64,000 nucleotides of DNA from Actinomadura oligospora ATCC 43269 (lineage in GTDB: Bacteria > Actinomycetota > Actinomycetes > Streptosporangiales > Streptosporangiaceae), in NCBI RefSeq assembly GCF_000518265.1, contig NZ_JADG01000011.1, positions 186,001 through 250,000 of the forward strand. Reading direction: 5' to 3'. How positions within the stretch are numbered: position 1 is the first letter of the stretch; the number at the start of each line of letters is the position of its first letter. Below are positions 43,029-51,188 of this stretch, piece after piece. The position numbers and the translations under genes were made by a program. Under the pieces are notes generated by a model that ran no database searches, was not told the DNA's origin, and saw nothing but the letters and a program-made list of their open reading frames with translations.

Positions 43029-43058
43029 CCGGCGTCCGCCGGTGAGGGCGGACGCCGG
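43029..43058. terminator. Convergent terminator hairpin
   Basis: CCGGCGTCCGCC, loop GGTGAG, then GGCGGACGCCGG: a 12-bp perfect stem between the ends of the SnoaL-like gene (+) and phoD (-). Confidence 0.8.
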
Positions 43059-43068
43059 GGTCGTCGGG

Positions 43069-44793
43069 TCAGGGCCGGGCGGTCTCGGCCTCGACGGTCT
43101 GGCGGTCGAGGTCGGGGGCCGTGCGGGCGAAGCCCTTGGGCGGGGTGTAGGGACGCAGGTAGGTCTGCTTGAGGCCGGGGACGCGGTCCTCGATGACGTA
43201 GGTGGCCTTGACGGACGCCGCCGCGCCCGGGGTGCGGACGGTCGGGACGGTCTTGAAGTCGGCCTTCATCTGCTCGCGGTCGACGCGGGTCAGGACGTAG
43301 CCGCGCTGGTTGGAGTAGAACCTCAGCGCCGGGTTGTTCTTGAACCAGGGGTGCGTGCCGTCGCCGTCCGTGCCGTCGCCGCCGGAGGTGATGGACGAGC
43401 AGACCAGCTCGCTGCCGACCGTCGGGGCGGACGGGTCGGAGTAGTCGAGCTTGAGGTCGCCCGCCCAGTGCGCGTGGACGTCGCCGGTCAGGACGACGGC
43501 GTTGCGGACCCTCGCGTCCACCCAGCCGCGGGTGATGCGGTCGCGGGACGCGGTGTAGCCGTCCCAGGAGTCCATGCTGGTGACCTTGAGCGGTCCGGCG
43601 TCGCGGTCGCGCTGGCCGAAGAACACCTGCTGGCCGAGGACGTCCCAGCGCGCGGCGGAGCGGCGGAACCCTTCCAGCAGCCACCTCTCCTGGTCGCCGC
43701 CGGTGATCGTCCGGGACGGGTCGTCCGCGGCGGCGCAGTTCTTGTAGCCGTCGCCGCAGGCCTGGTCGTCGCGGAACTGGCGGGTGTCGAGCATGTGGAA
43801 GTTGGCGAGGCGGCCCCAGCGGACCCGCCGGTAGAGCTGCATGCCCGGCCCCTGCGGGAGGGAGCTGCGGCGCAGCGGCATGTTCTCGTAGTACGCCTGG
43901 AACGCGGCGGCGCGGCGCTGGAGGAAGTCGGCCGTGTTCGGGGTGTTCGAACCCTCCTCGGGGACGTCCCCGGCCCAGTTGTTCTCGATCTCGTGGTCGT
44001 CGAAGACGACGAGCCAGGGCGCGGCGGCGTGCGCGGCCTGGAGGTCGAGGTCGCTCTTGTACTGCGCGTACCGCTGCCGGTATCCGGCGAGGGAGACGGT
44101 CTCGGGGCCGTCGTGGTCGCGGACGTTGCCGCCCGGGATCGTGTAGTCGCCCTTCTTGTACTCGTACTGGTAGTCGCCGAGGTGGAGGACGAGGTCCGGC
44201 TCGTCCTCGGCGAGGCGTCGGTACGCCGTGAACAGGCCGTGCTCGAACTGGGAGCACGAGACGAAGGCCATCGCGAGCGGGCCGCCGAAGCTGTGCGGGT
44301 GCGGCGCGGTGCGGGCGCGTCCGGCGGGCGACACGTGGCCGTCGACGCGGAAGCGGTACCAGTACTCGCTTCCGGCGGCCAGGCCGTTCAGCTCGACGTG
44401 GACGCTGTGCGCGGACGCGGGGCGCGCCTGCGCCGTCCCGTGCCGGACGATCCGGCGGAACCGCTCGTCCGCAGCGATCTGCCATTCGACCTGGTAGGCC
44501 TGCGCGGGCATGCCGCCGAGGCCGTCCTCGGCGTGCGGGTCGACGGCCAGGCGCGTCCAGATGACGAAGCCGTTGTGGTCGGGGTCGCCGGACGCGACGC
44601 CCAGCGTGAACGGGTCGCCGGGCAGGCCGCGTCCGGGCCTCCCGGCGGGGGTGGCGGCCGTGGCGGACGAGGCGCCCGACACGGTCAGCGCCCCGGCCGC
44701 GCCGAGCGCGAGCGAACCGGCGAGCACGGACCGGCGTCCGATGACGGGGGTGGGGTGCGAAGCCGCGGCGGGGGTGTGAGGAGCTTCGTGCAT
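43069..44793 (-). CDS. phoD: Tat-exported alkaline phosphatase, PhoD family
   Basis: A 574-residue phosphatase/phosphodiesterase. The N-terminus has a twin-arginine signal, VIGRRSVLAGSLALGAAGAL, and the mature part the PhoD landmarks: FTLGVASGDPDHNGFVIWTR, a fibronectin-like domain with GLAAGSEYWYRFRV, then the metal site segments FVSCSQFEHGLF, LVLHLGDYQYEY, VVFDDHEIENNW, LGQQVFFGQRD and VVLTGDVHAHWAG. PhoD enzymes use Fe3+ and Ca2+. ATG 44793 is chosen with GAGAGG at 5 bp. The gene is divergent from the HelD-like gene and is usually under phosphate control; I could not identify a PhoP box. Confidence 0.95.
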   Translation of the reverse strand: MHEAPHTPAAASHPTPVIGRRSVLAGSLALGAAGALTVSGASSATAATPAGRPGRGLPGDPFTLGVASGDPDHNGFVIWTRLAVDPHAEDGLGGMPAQAYQVEWQIAADERFRRIVRHGTAQARPASAHSVHVELNGLAAGSEYWYRFRVDGHVSPAGRARTAPHPHSFGGPLAMAFVSCSQFEHGLFTAYRRLAEDEPDLVLHLGDYQYEYKKGDYTIPGGNVRDHDGPETVSLAGYRQRYAQYKSDLDLQAAHAAAPWLVVFDDHEIENNWAGDVPEEGSNTPNTADFLQRRAAAFQAYYENMPLRRSSLPQGPGMQLYRRVRWGRLANFHMLDTRQFRDDQACGDGYKNCAAADDPSRTITGGDQERWLLEGFRRSAARWDVLGQQVFFGQRDRDAGPLKVTSMDSWDGYTASRDRITRGWVDARVRNAVVLTGDVHAHWAGDLKLDYSDPSAPTVGSELVCSSITSGGDGTDGDGTHPWFKNNPALRFYSNQRGYVLTRVDREQMKADFKTVPTVRTPGAAASVKATYVIEDRVPGLKQTYLRPYTPPKGFARTAPDLDRQTVEAETARP

Positions 44794-45154
44794 GGAGACC
44801 TCTCGGGTGTCCGACGGGTGATCGTCGGACAGCGTCCCGAGCGGTCGTGTCCGCGCCGTGCCGGGCACGTGACGTGCGGAGGTACGGCAGGGAACGAGAA
44901 ACGATCTTGATAGGGACGCGAAGCGGGGCGCGGGGAGCCGACGGGAGTGTTAAACTCGGAAACCTTGGCCCAACTGAAGACAATTAACCCAGCTTGAGAA
45001 CGAGGATAGCAAGCGAGAGAGAGTCACGTCAACCCCACCCTGTCAACACCGCCCGGTGTGTCGTTGCCGGTTCGGGGCGGCGGAGGGCACGGGGACGACG
45101 GCGAGGCGTGGGTCGTTGGACGCGGTGAACGGCGGCCCCGCGGCGGGCGCGGAC
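44794..45154. other. Divergent promoter region between phoD and the helicase gene
   Basis: About 360 bp with no gene. The stretch 44938-45010 is less GC-rich than the surroundings and contains GTTAA and TTAAC about 35 bp apart. No clear -35/-10 pair, PhoP box or rifamycin-associated element could be established by eye. Confidence 0.4.
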
Positions 45155-47641
45155 ATGGAGAGCGAGGGGACGGCGAGCGTGGGAGCTGAGGGCGTCGAGG
45201 TGACGGGGGACGTCGAGGTGACGGGAACCATGGACGTCGGGCAGGCGGCGGCCGGGCAGGCTGAGCGGGGCGGGGCCGAGGACGCCGTCCGGGCTGCGTT
45301 GCGCGAGGAGGGCGCGCGGGTCGGGTACATGTACGCGCGGCTCGACGCGGAGCGCGACGGGGCCGAGCGGTCGCTGCGCGAGGGGCCGCTGGCCGGGGGC
45401 GGCGGCGAGATGCAGGCGCAGCTGGAGAAGTCGGTCGCGACGGACGAGGCGGCGCGCACGCTGTCCCGGCTGCTCGGGGTCGAGCACGGACTGTGCTTCG
45501 GACGCGTCGACCACCGTCCTGACGTCCCGGGCGAGCAGGGCGACACCTTCTACATCGGGCGGATCGGCCTGCGCGACGAGGACCGCGAACCCCTGCTGAT
45601 CGACTGGCGGGCCGCGGCGGCGCGCCCGTTCTACACGGCCACGCCGTCCTCCCCCGGATCGCTCGCGCGACGCCGCCACCTGCACACGCGCCGCCGCGAG
45701 GTGGTCCGCGTGGACGACGAGGTGTTCGACCTGGACGGCCTCGGCGAGGACGCGCGCCGCTCGGTCGTCGGCGAGGCCGCGCTGCTCGCGACCCTCCGGC
45801 GCGGCCGGACGGGCCGGATGAGCGACGTGGTCTCCACCATCCAGCAGGAGCAGGACGAGGTGATCCGCTCCGGGCTGCACGGCGTCCTGGTCGTGCAGGG
45901 CGGGCCGGGCACCGGCAAGACGGTCGCGGCGCTGCACCGCGCGGCCTACCTCCTCTACACCCACCGTGACGTGCTGGAACGCCGCGGCATCCTGGTGGTC
46001 GGGCCGAACCCGACGTTCCTGCGGTACATCGAGCAGGTGCTGCCGGGGCTCGGCGAGACCGACGTCGTGCTGACCACGGCCGGCGACCTGTACCCGGGCG
46101 TCCGCGCGACGGCGCACGACGTCCCGGACGTCGCGGTCGTCAAGGGCGGTCACCGCATGGCCGATCTCGTCGAGGCGGCCGTCCAGGACCGGGAGCGGGT
46201 GCCGGAGGGCGGCCTGTCGGTCCCGCTGGACGACCTGACCCTGAACGTGGACGCCGAGACCTGTGACCAGGCGCGGCAGCGGGCGACGACACTGCGCGCG
46301 CCGCACAACGTCCAGCGGCGGGTGTTCGTCCACGAGATGCTGGAGGCGCTCGCGACCGACCGCGCCGAGCAGTACGAGCGGATGATCGAGGAGCCGCTGG
46401 AGGCGCTGATCGCCGACAGCGGCGGCGTCCCCAAGTGGCTGCAGGAGCTGGAGGAGGACGCGGAGGAGACGCCGCTCCTGGACGAGACGGACATGCGGCT
46501 CGCGAAGGCGGAGCTGTGGCAGCTGCCGCCCGTCCGCAAGGCGCTCGACGAACTGTGGCCGGAGCTGACCCCGCAGGCCCTGCTCACCGAGCTGCTCGCC
46601 GACGCCGAGGCGCTCGTCCGGCTGGGCGCGGCGGTCGGTCTCACCGCCGACGAGGCGTCGGTCCTGCACCGCGAGCCCGGCGCGGACTGGACGGTCGAGG
46701 ACGTCCCGCTCCTGGACGAGGCCGCCGAGTGGCTCGGGCACGACGACCCGTCCGCGCGGGCCCGGCAGCGCGCCGCCGCGGCCGAGCGCGCCGAGGAGGA
46801 GCGGTACGCGGCCGAGGTCATCAGGATGACCGAGGGCTGGTGGACGTCCCTGATGGACGCGTCCGACATCGCGGGCCGCCACCACGACGACGGCCCGGCC
46901 CGCACCACCGCCGACCGCGCCGCCGCCGACCGTGAGTGGGCCTACGGCCACGTCATCGTGGACGAGGCGCAGGAGCTGTCGGAGATGGCGTGGCGGATGG
47001 TGATGCGGCGCGTCCCGACGCGGTCGATGACGGTCGTCGGCGACACCGCGCAGACCGGCAGCCCCGCCGGGGCGCGCGGCTGGGGCGAGATGCTCGACCG
47101 GTACGTCCCCGGGCGCTGGCGTGAACAGCGCCTGATGGTCAACTACCGCACCCCGGCCGCCATCATGAAGGTCGCCGAGGACGTCCTTGCGGCCGTCGAC
47201 CCGTCCCAGACGCCACCGGTGCCCGTCCGCGACGACGGGCCCCCGCCCCGGGCCGTCCGGCTCGACCTCTCCGGCTCGTTGACGGGCCTGGCGGACCTGG
47301 TCGCGGAGGAGTTCGCGGCGGTCGCCACGGGCCGCGACGGCGAGGGGCGTCTCGCGGTGATCTCGTCGCTGGCGCGGCACGACGAGGTGCGCGCGGCCCT
47401 TCCGGAGGCCCCGGCGGGCGCGACGCCCGAGGCGCTGGACGCGCCCGTCGTCGTCCTCACCGCCGAGGAGTCCAAGGGCCTGGAGTTCGACGCGGTGATC
47501 GTGGTCGACCCGTCCGGCATCACCACCGAACGCCCCCGAGGCGGCCACGACCTGTACGTAGCCGTCACCCGCGCCACGCGCAGCCTGACCGTCGTCCACG
47601 ACGACGACCTCCCAGAGAGCCTCTCCCGCCTCCAGCACTAG
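45155..47641 (+). CDS. helD: HelD-like RNA polymerase-associated UvrD-family ATPase
   Basis: An 828-residue superfamily 1 helicase-like protein. The N-terminal coiled coil (VGYMYARLDAERDGAERSLR) and GLCFGRVDHRPD, YIGRIGLRDEDREPLLIDWR match mycobacterial HelD (class II), which binds and recycles RNA polymerase. Helicase motifs: Q/I VLVVQGGPGTGKTVAALHRA, II HVIVDEAQELSEM, III SMTVVGDTAQTGS, IV LMVNYRTPAAIM, V LTAEESKGLEFD and VI VAVTRATRSLTVV. The N-terminal 70 residues are poorly conserved low-complexity; ATG 45230 is an alternative start that gives 803 residues. Relatives can protect against rifamycins. Confidence 0.88.
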   Translation: MESEGTASVGAEGVEVTGDVEVTGTMDVGQAAAGQAERGGAEDAVRAALREEGARVGYMYARLDAERDGAERSLREGPLAGGGGEMQAQLEKSVATDEAARTLSRLLGVEHGLCFGRVDHRPDVPGEQGDTFYIGRIGLRDEDREPLLIDWRAAAARPFYTATPSSPGSLARRRHLHTRRREVVRVDDEVFDLDGLGEDARRSVVGEAALLATLRRGRTGRMSDVVSTIQQEQDEVIRSGLHGVLVVQGGPGTGKTVAALHRAAYLLYTHRDVLERRGILVVGPNPTFLRYIEQVLPGLGETDVVLTTAGDLYPGVRATAHDVPDVAVVKGGHRMADLVEAAVQDRERVPEGGLSVPLDDLTLNVDAETCDQARQRATTLRAPHNVQRRVFVHEMLEALATDRAEQYERMIEEPLEALIADSGGVPKWLQELEEDAEETPLLDETDMRLAKAELWQLPPVRKALDELWPELTPQALLTELLADAEALVRLGAAVGLTADEASVLHREPGADWTVEDVPLLDEAAEWLGHDDPSARARQRAAAAERAEEERYAAEVIRMTEGWWTSLMDASDIAGRHHDDGPARTTADRAAADREWAYGHVIVDEAQELSEMAWRMVMRRVPTRSMTVVGDTAQTGSPAGARGWGEMLDRYVPGRWREQRLMVNYRTPAAIMKVAEDVLAAVDPSQTPPVPVRDDGPPPRAVRLDLSGSLTGLADLVAEEFAAVATGRDGEGRLAVISSLARHDEVRAALPEAPAGATPEALDAPVVVLTAEESKGLEFDAVIVVDPSGITTERPRGGHDLYVAVTRATRSLTVVHDDDLPESLSRLQH

Positions 47642-47654
47642 CCACCCCAGACCG

Positions 47655-47692
47655 CCGTGCCGCGCCCTCAGCGATCCAGGGCCGCGGCACGG
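47655..47692. terminator. Convergent terminator hairpin
   Basis: CCGTGCCGCG and CGCGGCACGG pair over 10 bp around an 18-base loop, between the end of the helicase gene and the end of the araC-like gene, whose last codons lie in the hairpin. Confidence 0.6.
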
Positions 47693-48516
47693 CCCGTTTC
47701 CGGGGACGGGGGCGTGAGGAGGCGGCGGAGGGTTGTGGGGGTTTGGCCTAGGTATTGGCGGACGGTTCGGGTGAGGTGGGACTGGTCGGCGTAGCCGAGG
47801 TCGGTGGCCAAGGTGCTGAGGTTGGTCTCGCCCGCTTCGAGGCGGTCCAGGGCCTGGGCCATGCGGACGCGGTGGCGGAAGCGGGTGACCGTCACGCCCA
47901 GTTCGCGGGGGAAGGCCCGGCTGAGGCGGTAGGGGGACGCGTCCAGGAGGGCGGCCAGGGAGATGAGGGTGCCGGACGCCGGGTGGCCTTCGAGGATGGC
48001 GTCGCGGGCGGCGGCCACCAGGTGGCGGTCGGCGGGGCGGGACGGGGCGCCGGACGGGGTGGGGTGGTCGGTGGTGTCGCGGAGGGCGGTCGCGAGGAGG
48101 GCGAGGAGGTCCTCGCAGAGGGCGTAGTCGATGTCCCCGGCGCGGGCGGAGGCGAGGACGCGGCGGTGGGTCAGGTCGGCGCGGGCGTCGACGTGGAGGG
48201 TGCGGCGGTCCGGGGTCGTGGTGTCGCCGGCGAGGGTCCGCCAGAGGCGCGGGGTCACGGTGATGGACGTGCAGACGTCGCCGCCGGACGGGTGCGCGAA
48301 CTGCTCCTCGTCGCCCGGGGCGCCGAGGTAGGCGTGGGTCCGGTCGAGGTCGGTGTGGTCGCCGGACGCGCGGCGGCGGAAGCGGCCCGTGCGGACGAGG
48401 ACGAGGCGGTGGACGTCGTGCACCTCGGCGGGCGACCAGTGCGCGTGGTCGGCACGGCAGGTCACGGCGCTGACCGTGAAGTCGGGACGGGTGGCCAGGG
48501 AATCGATGGAGAGCAT
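47668..48516 (-). CDS. AraC family transcriptional regulator
   Basis: A 282-residue regulator. The N-terminal ligand domain is cupin-like (LVRTGRFRRRASGDHTDLDR, HAYLGAPGDEEQFAHP). The C-terminal double helix-turn-helix reads LISLAALLDASPYRLSRAFP, RHRVRMAQALDRLEAG and LSTLATDLGYADQSHLTRTV, the last being the classical A-x-x-x-G-[YF]-x-D-Q-S-[HY] of AraC proteins. ATG 48516 gives a normal length; the frame is open further. It is divergent from the VOC gene 123 bp away and may control it. Confidence 0.93.
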   Translation of the reverse strand: MLSIDSLATRPDFTVSAVTCRADHAHWSPAEVHDVHRLVLVRTGRFRRRASGDHTDLDRTHAYLGAPGDEEQFAHPSGGDVCTSITVTPRLWRTLAGDTTTPDRRTLHVDARADLTHRRVLASARAGDIDYALCEDLLALLATALRDTTDHPTPSGAPSRPADRHLVAAARDAILEGHPASGTLISLAALLDASPYRLSRAFPRELGVTVTRFRHRVRMAQALDRLEAGETNLSTLATDLGYADQSHLTRTVRQYLGQTPTTLRRLLTPPSPETGRAAALDR

Positions 48517-48639
48517 CTCGGTCGTTTCGGGCGCGCAAGGATGTTCAAGACGGCGACCGCCGGGGGCGGCAGGCTGGTTCGCGTGCGGGGCGTTCGGCCT
48601 CGTCACTCGTTCTGGTGTTCGATTCTAGGGGTTCTCATC

Positions 48640-48996
48640 ATGTCCGTCCTCACCAAGGTCGGCACGGTCGTTCTCGACTGCGCCGACCCCGCCGCCCTTG
48701 CCGAGTTCTACCGGAAGGCCACCGGCTGGGAGGTCACCTACAGCGACGACGACGTCATCTACATCGGGGACGGGTCGGGGCCGCAGCTGGCGTTCCAGCG
48801 GATCGAGGGGTACGAGGCCCCGGCGTGGCCCGGTCCCGCCAAGCAGGCGCACCTGGACTTCACCGTCGAGGACATGGAGGCCGCGGCGGAGGAACTGGTC
48901 GCACTGGGCGCCGGACGGCCCGACGTCCAGCCCGGCGACGGGGAGTGGGTCGTGCTGACCGACCCCGCGGGGCATCCGTTCTGCGTCGCGAGCTGA
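48640..48996 (+). CDS. VOC family (glyoxalase-like) protein
   Basis: A 118-residue single-domain VOC protein, VLDCADPAALAEFYRKATGW, IEGYEAPAWPGPAKQAHLDF, VLTDPAGHPFCVAS. The bapba fold marker D-P-A-[AG]-x-x-x-F-Y-x-x-x-[TL]-G-W and the final D-P-x-G-H-P-F-C are those of the glyoxalase_6-like subfamily. The His of QAHLDF could be a metal or substrate ligand. It could be an antibiotic-binding or metabolic enzyme; not specified by context beyond the divergent AraC gene. Confidence 0.9.
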   Translation: MSVLTKVGTVVLDCADPAALAEFYRKATGWEVTYSDDDVIYIGDGSGPQLAFQRIEGYEAPAWPGPAKQAHLDFTVEDMEAAAEELVALGAGRPDVQPGDGEWVVLTDPAGHPFCVAS

Positions 48997-49003
48997 TCCC
49001 GGG

Positions 49004-49030
49004 GGCCGGTGCGGTTCCGCCGCACCGGCC
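49004..49030 (+). terminator. Terminator hairpin after the VOC gene
   Basis: GGCCGGTGCGG, loop TTCCG, then CCGCACCGGCC (11-bp stem), followed by TTCCGTCC, starting 8 bp after the stop codon. Confidence 0.85.
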
Positions 49031-49089
49031 TTCCGTCCGCGCGACGCCAAGCGTACGCTTGTTCGTCGGACGAGGCGGAGGGACGGCGC

Positions 49090-50529
49090 ATGCACGAGTA
49101 CCGGAACCTGATCGGCGGGGAGCTGCGGGCGGCGGAGGGCGGAGGGACGCTCGACAGCGTGGATCCGGCGACCGGTGAGGTGTGGGCGCGGATCCCGCGG
49201 AGCGGGGCGGCGGACGCGGACGCGGCCGTCGCGGCGGCCCGCGCGGCGTTTCCGGCATGGTCGGCCATGCCCTCGCCCGGACGCGCGCACTACCTGCAAA
49301 AGGTCGTCGGGGTGTTCGCCGCGAACGCGCGGGAGCTGGCCGAGCTGGAGACGCGGGACAACGGCCGGACGATCAACGAGACCGCCAAGCGCGACCTGCC
49401 GGGCATGGCGTACCTGTGGACGAACGCGGCGGCCGAGTGCGCCGCGGCCGTCGAGGGCCGGTCGGTCGACTTCGGCCCGGGGCACCTCGGGCTGACGCGG
49501 CGCGAGCCGTACGGGGTGACGCTCGGGATCATCCCGTGGAACTCCCCCATCTCGACGTTCTCGGCGAAGGCGGCGTTCGCGCTGGCGGCGGGGAACACGG
49601 TGATCATCAAGCCAGCCGAGCAGGCGACCGTGTCGTCGCTGCGGCTGGCCGAGCTGCTCAAGGACGTCCTGCCCGCGGGGGTCCTGAACGTGGTGTCGGG
49701 GCTGGGCGAGGAGGTCGGTGATCCGCTCGTCCGGCATCGCGGCGTCAACAAGATCAGCCTGACCGGGTCGGTGGAGACGGCGAAGATCATCACCAGGGCG
49801 TCGGCGGACGCGCTGAAGCCGCTCGCGCTCGAACTCGGCGGCAAGTCGCCGAACATCGTGTTCGCGGACGCCGACCTGGACAAGGCCGCCGTCGGCGTCA
49901 CCACGCAGGCGATCTTCACGGCGAACGCGGGGCAGATCTGTTACGGGGGGTCGCGGATCCTGGTCCAGCGTCCCGTCTACGACGAGATGCTGCACCGGAT
50001 GAAGGAGATCGCGGGGACGATCCGGCTCGGCGACCCGATGTCGGCCGAGACGACGATGGGGCCGATCGTGTCCCGGGAGCAGTTCGAGCGCGTCACGTCC
50101 TACCTGGAGATCGGGCGGAAGGAGGGCGCGGAGCTGGTGTTCGGCGGACGGTCCGGGCCCGAGGCCGTCGGGGAAGAGCGGTTCGCGGGCGGCTACTGGG
50201 TCGAGCCGACGCTGTTCGCGACCGAGGACAACCGGCTGCGGATCTGCCAGGAGGAGATCTTCGGCCCGGTCGCGGTCGTCCTGCCGTTCGACACCGAGGA
50301 CGAGGCGGTCGCGCTCGCCAACGACTCGTCCTACGGGCTCGCGGCCGGGGTGTGGACGACCGACCTCGGCACGGCGCAGCGCATGTTCCGCCGCCTGGAG
50401 ACCGGGACGGTCTGGGTCAACACGTTCCGCAAGGTCGTGTTCCCGCTGGAGGGCGTCAAGGACAGCGGGTACGGGCACGACTCCGTCCTCGCCTACACGC
50501 GCGAGAAGGCCTGCCTGATCGAGTTCTGA
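49090..50529 (+). CDS. Aldehyde dehydrogenase family protein
   Basis: A 479-residue NAD(P)-dependent aldehyde dehydrogenase. GIIPWNSPISTFSAKAAFAL and NTVIIKPAEQATVSSLRLAE form the cofactor site, ISLTGSVETAKII the G-S turn, ALELGGKSPNIVF carries the general-base Glu, and NAGQICYGGSRILVQ the catalytic Cys. EEIFGPVAVVLPFDTEDEAV and the C-terminal WVNTFRKVVFPLEGVKDSGY complete it. GGAGGG lies 7 bp before ATG 49090. The specific aldehyde is unknown. Convergent with TetR, whose stop is 4 bp away. Confidence 0.95.
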   Translation: MHEYRNLIGGELRAAEGGGTLDSVDPATGEVWARIPRSGAADADAAVAAARAAFPAWSAMPSPGRAHYLQKVVGVFAANARELAELETRDNGRTINETAKRDLPGMAYLWTNAAAECAAAVEGRSVDFGPGHLGLTRREPYGVTLGIIPWNSPISTFSAKAAFALAAGNTVIIKPAEQATVSSLRLAELLKDVLPAGVLNVVSGLGEEVGDPLVRHRGVNKISLTGSVETAKIITRASADALKPLALELGGKSPNIVFADADLDKAAVGVTTQAIFTANAGQICYGGSRILVQRPVYDEMLHRMKEIAGTIRLGDPMSAETTMGPIVSREQFERVTSYLEIGRKEGAELVFGGRSGPEAVGEERFAGGYWVEPTLFATEDNRLRICQEEIFGPVAVVLPFDTEDEAVALANDSSYGLAAGVWTTDLGTAQRMFRRLETGTVWVNTFRKVVFPLEGVKDSGYGHDSVLAYTREKACLIEF

Positions 50530-50533
50530 CCGG

Positions 50534-51085
50534 TCAGGACAGGCCGTCCAGGACGGCGGAGACGGCGCGCGCGGCGAAGTCCGGGGGGAGGGGTTCGTCG
50601 CGGAAGGCCGCGCGCATCCAGACCGCGCCCGCGAGCAGGTCCATCAGCAGCATCGTGTCGGCGCCGGGCGGCAGTTCGCCGCGCCGGACGGCACGGTCGA
50701 CGATGGCCTGCTCGCGGGCCAGCCGGTCGGCGAAGAACGTGCGGAAGTGCGCGGCCAGCTCGGGGTTCCCCGCGGCGGCGGCGAGGGCCGCGCGGGCCGC
50801 GCCGCCCGCCTCGTCCCCGGTGACGAGCCGGACGAGGCCGTCCACGAGCGCGGTGAGGTCGCCGCGCAGCGTGCCGGTGTCGGGCATCGGCAGGTCGAGG
50901 AGCGGCGCGTCCATGAGCGCCGCGCCGAGCAGCGCCGCCTTGGACGGCCACCAGCGGTAGATCGTGGTCTTGTTCACCCCGGCCCGCTCGGCGACGCCCT
51001 CGATCGTCATGGCGTCGAAGCCGCGTCCGGCCAGGTCGCGCAGGGCCGCGTCGAAGATCTCGCGCCGTCGCCGGGGTCCGCTCAT
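50534..51085 (-). CDS. TetR family transcriptional regulator
   Basis: A 183-residue regulator. Helix-turn-helix: IFDAALRDLAGRGFDAMTIE followed by VAERAGVNKTTIYRWWPSKA, a clean TetR motif; the C-terminal domain has a GTLRGDLTALVDGLVRLV segment of the TetR_C type. ATG 51085 starts at MSGPRRRREIF. The 20-bp perfect palindrome 15 bp upstream, between it and the divergent aldehyde dehydrogenase gene, is its likely operator, making it the probable local repressor of that gene. Confidence 0.92.
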   Translation of the reverse strand: MSGPRRRREIFDAALRDLAGRGFDAMTIEGVAERAGVNKTTIYRWWPSKAALLGAALMDAPLLDLPMPDTGTLRGDLTALVDGLVRLVTGDEAGGAARAALAAAAGNPELAAHFRTFFADRLAREQAIVDRAVRRGELPPGADTMLLMDLLAGAVWMRAAFRDEPLPPDFAARAVSAVLDGLS

Positions 51086-51099
51086 GGGGGCAGCATAAT

Positions 51100-51119
51100 G
51101 CAACGCAACGTTGCGTTGC
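51100..51119. promoter_or_regulatory. 20-bp perfect palindrome, TetR operator
   Basis: GCAACGCAACGTTGCGTTGC, fully symmetrical about 51109/51110, lies in the divergent region between the TetR gene (start 51085) and the second aldehyde dehydrogenase gene (start 51189). Confidence 0.85.
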
Positions 51120-51188
51120 GTTCGTCCGGCGGGCTACCTTCGCTAGAGGAGACGCGATGTGCGTCGCGTCTCGAAGGAGGTATCGGGG

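Noticed and set aside
44869..45154. Rifamycin-associated element upstream of the HelD-like gene
   Set aside because: CTTG and CAAG half-sites occur (around 44990-45016) but are not an inverted repeat of the known length, and I could not recall the exact consensus with confidence.
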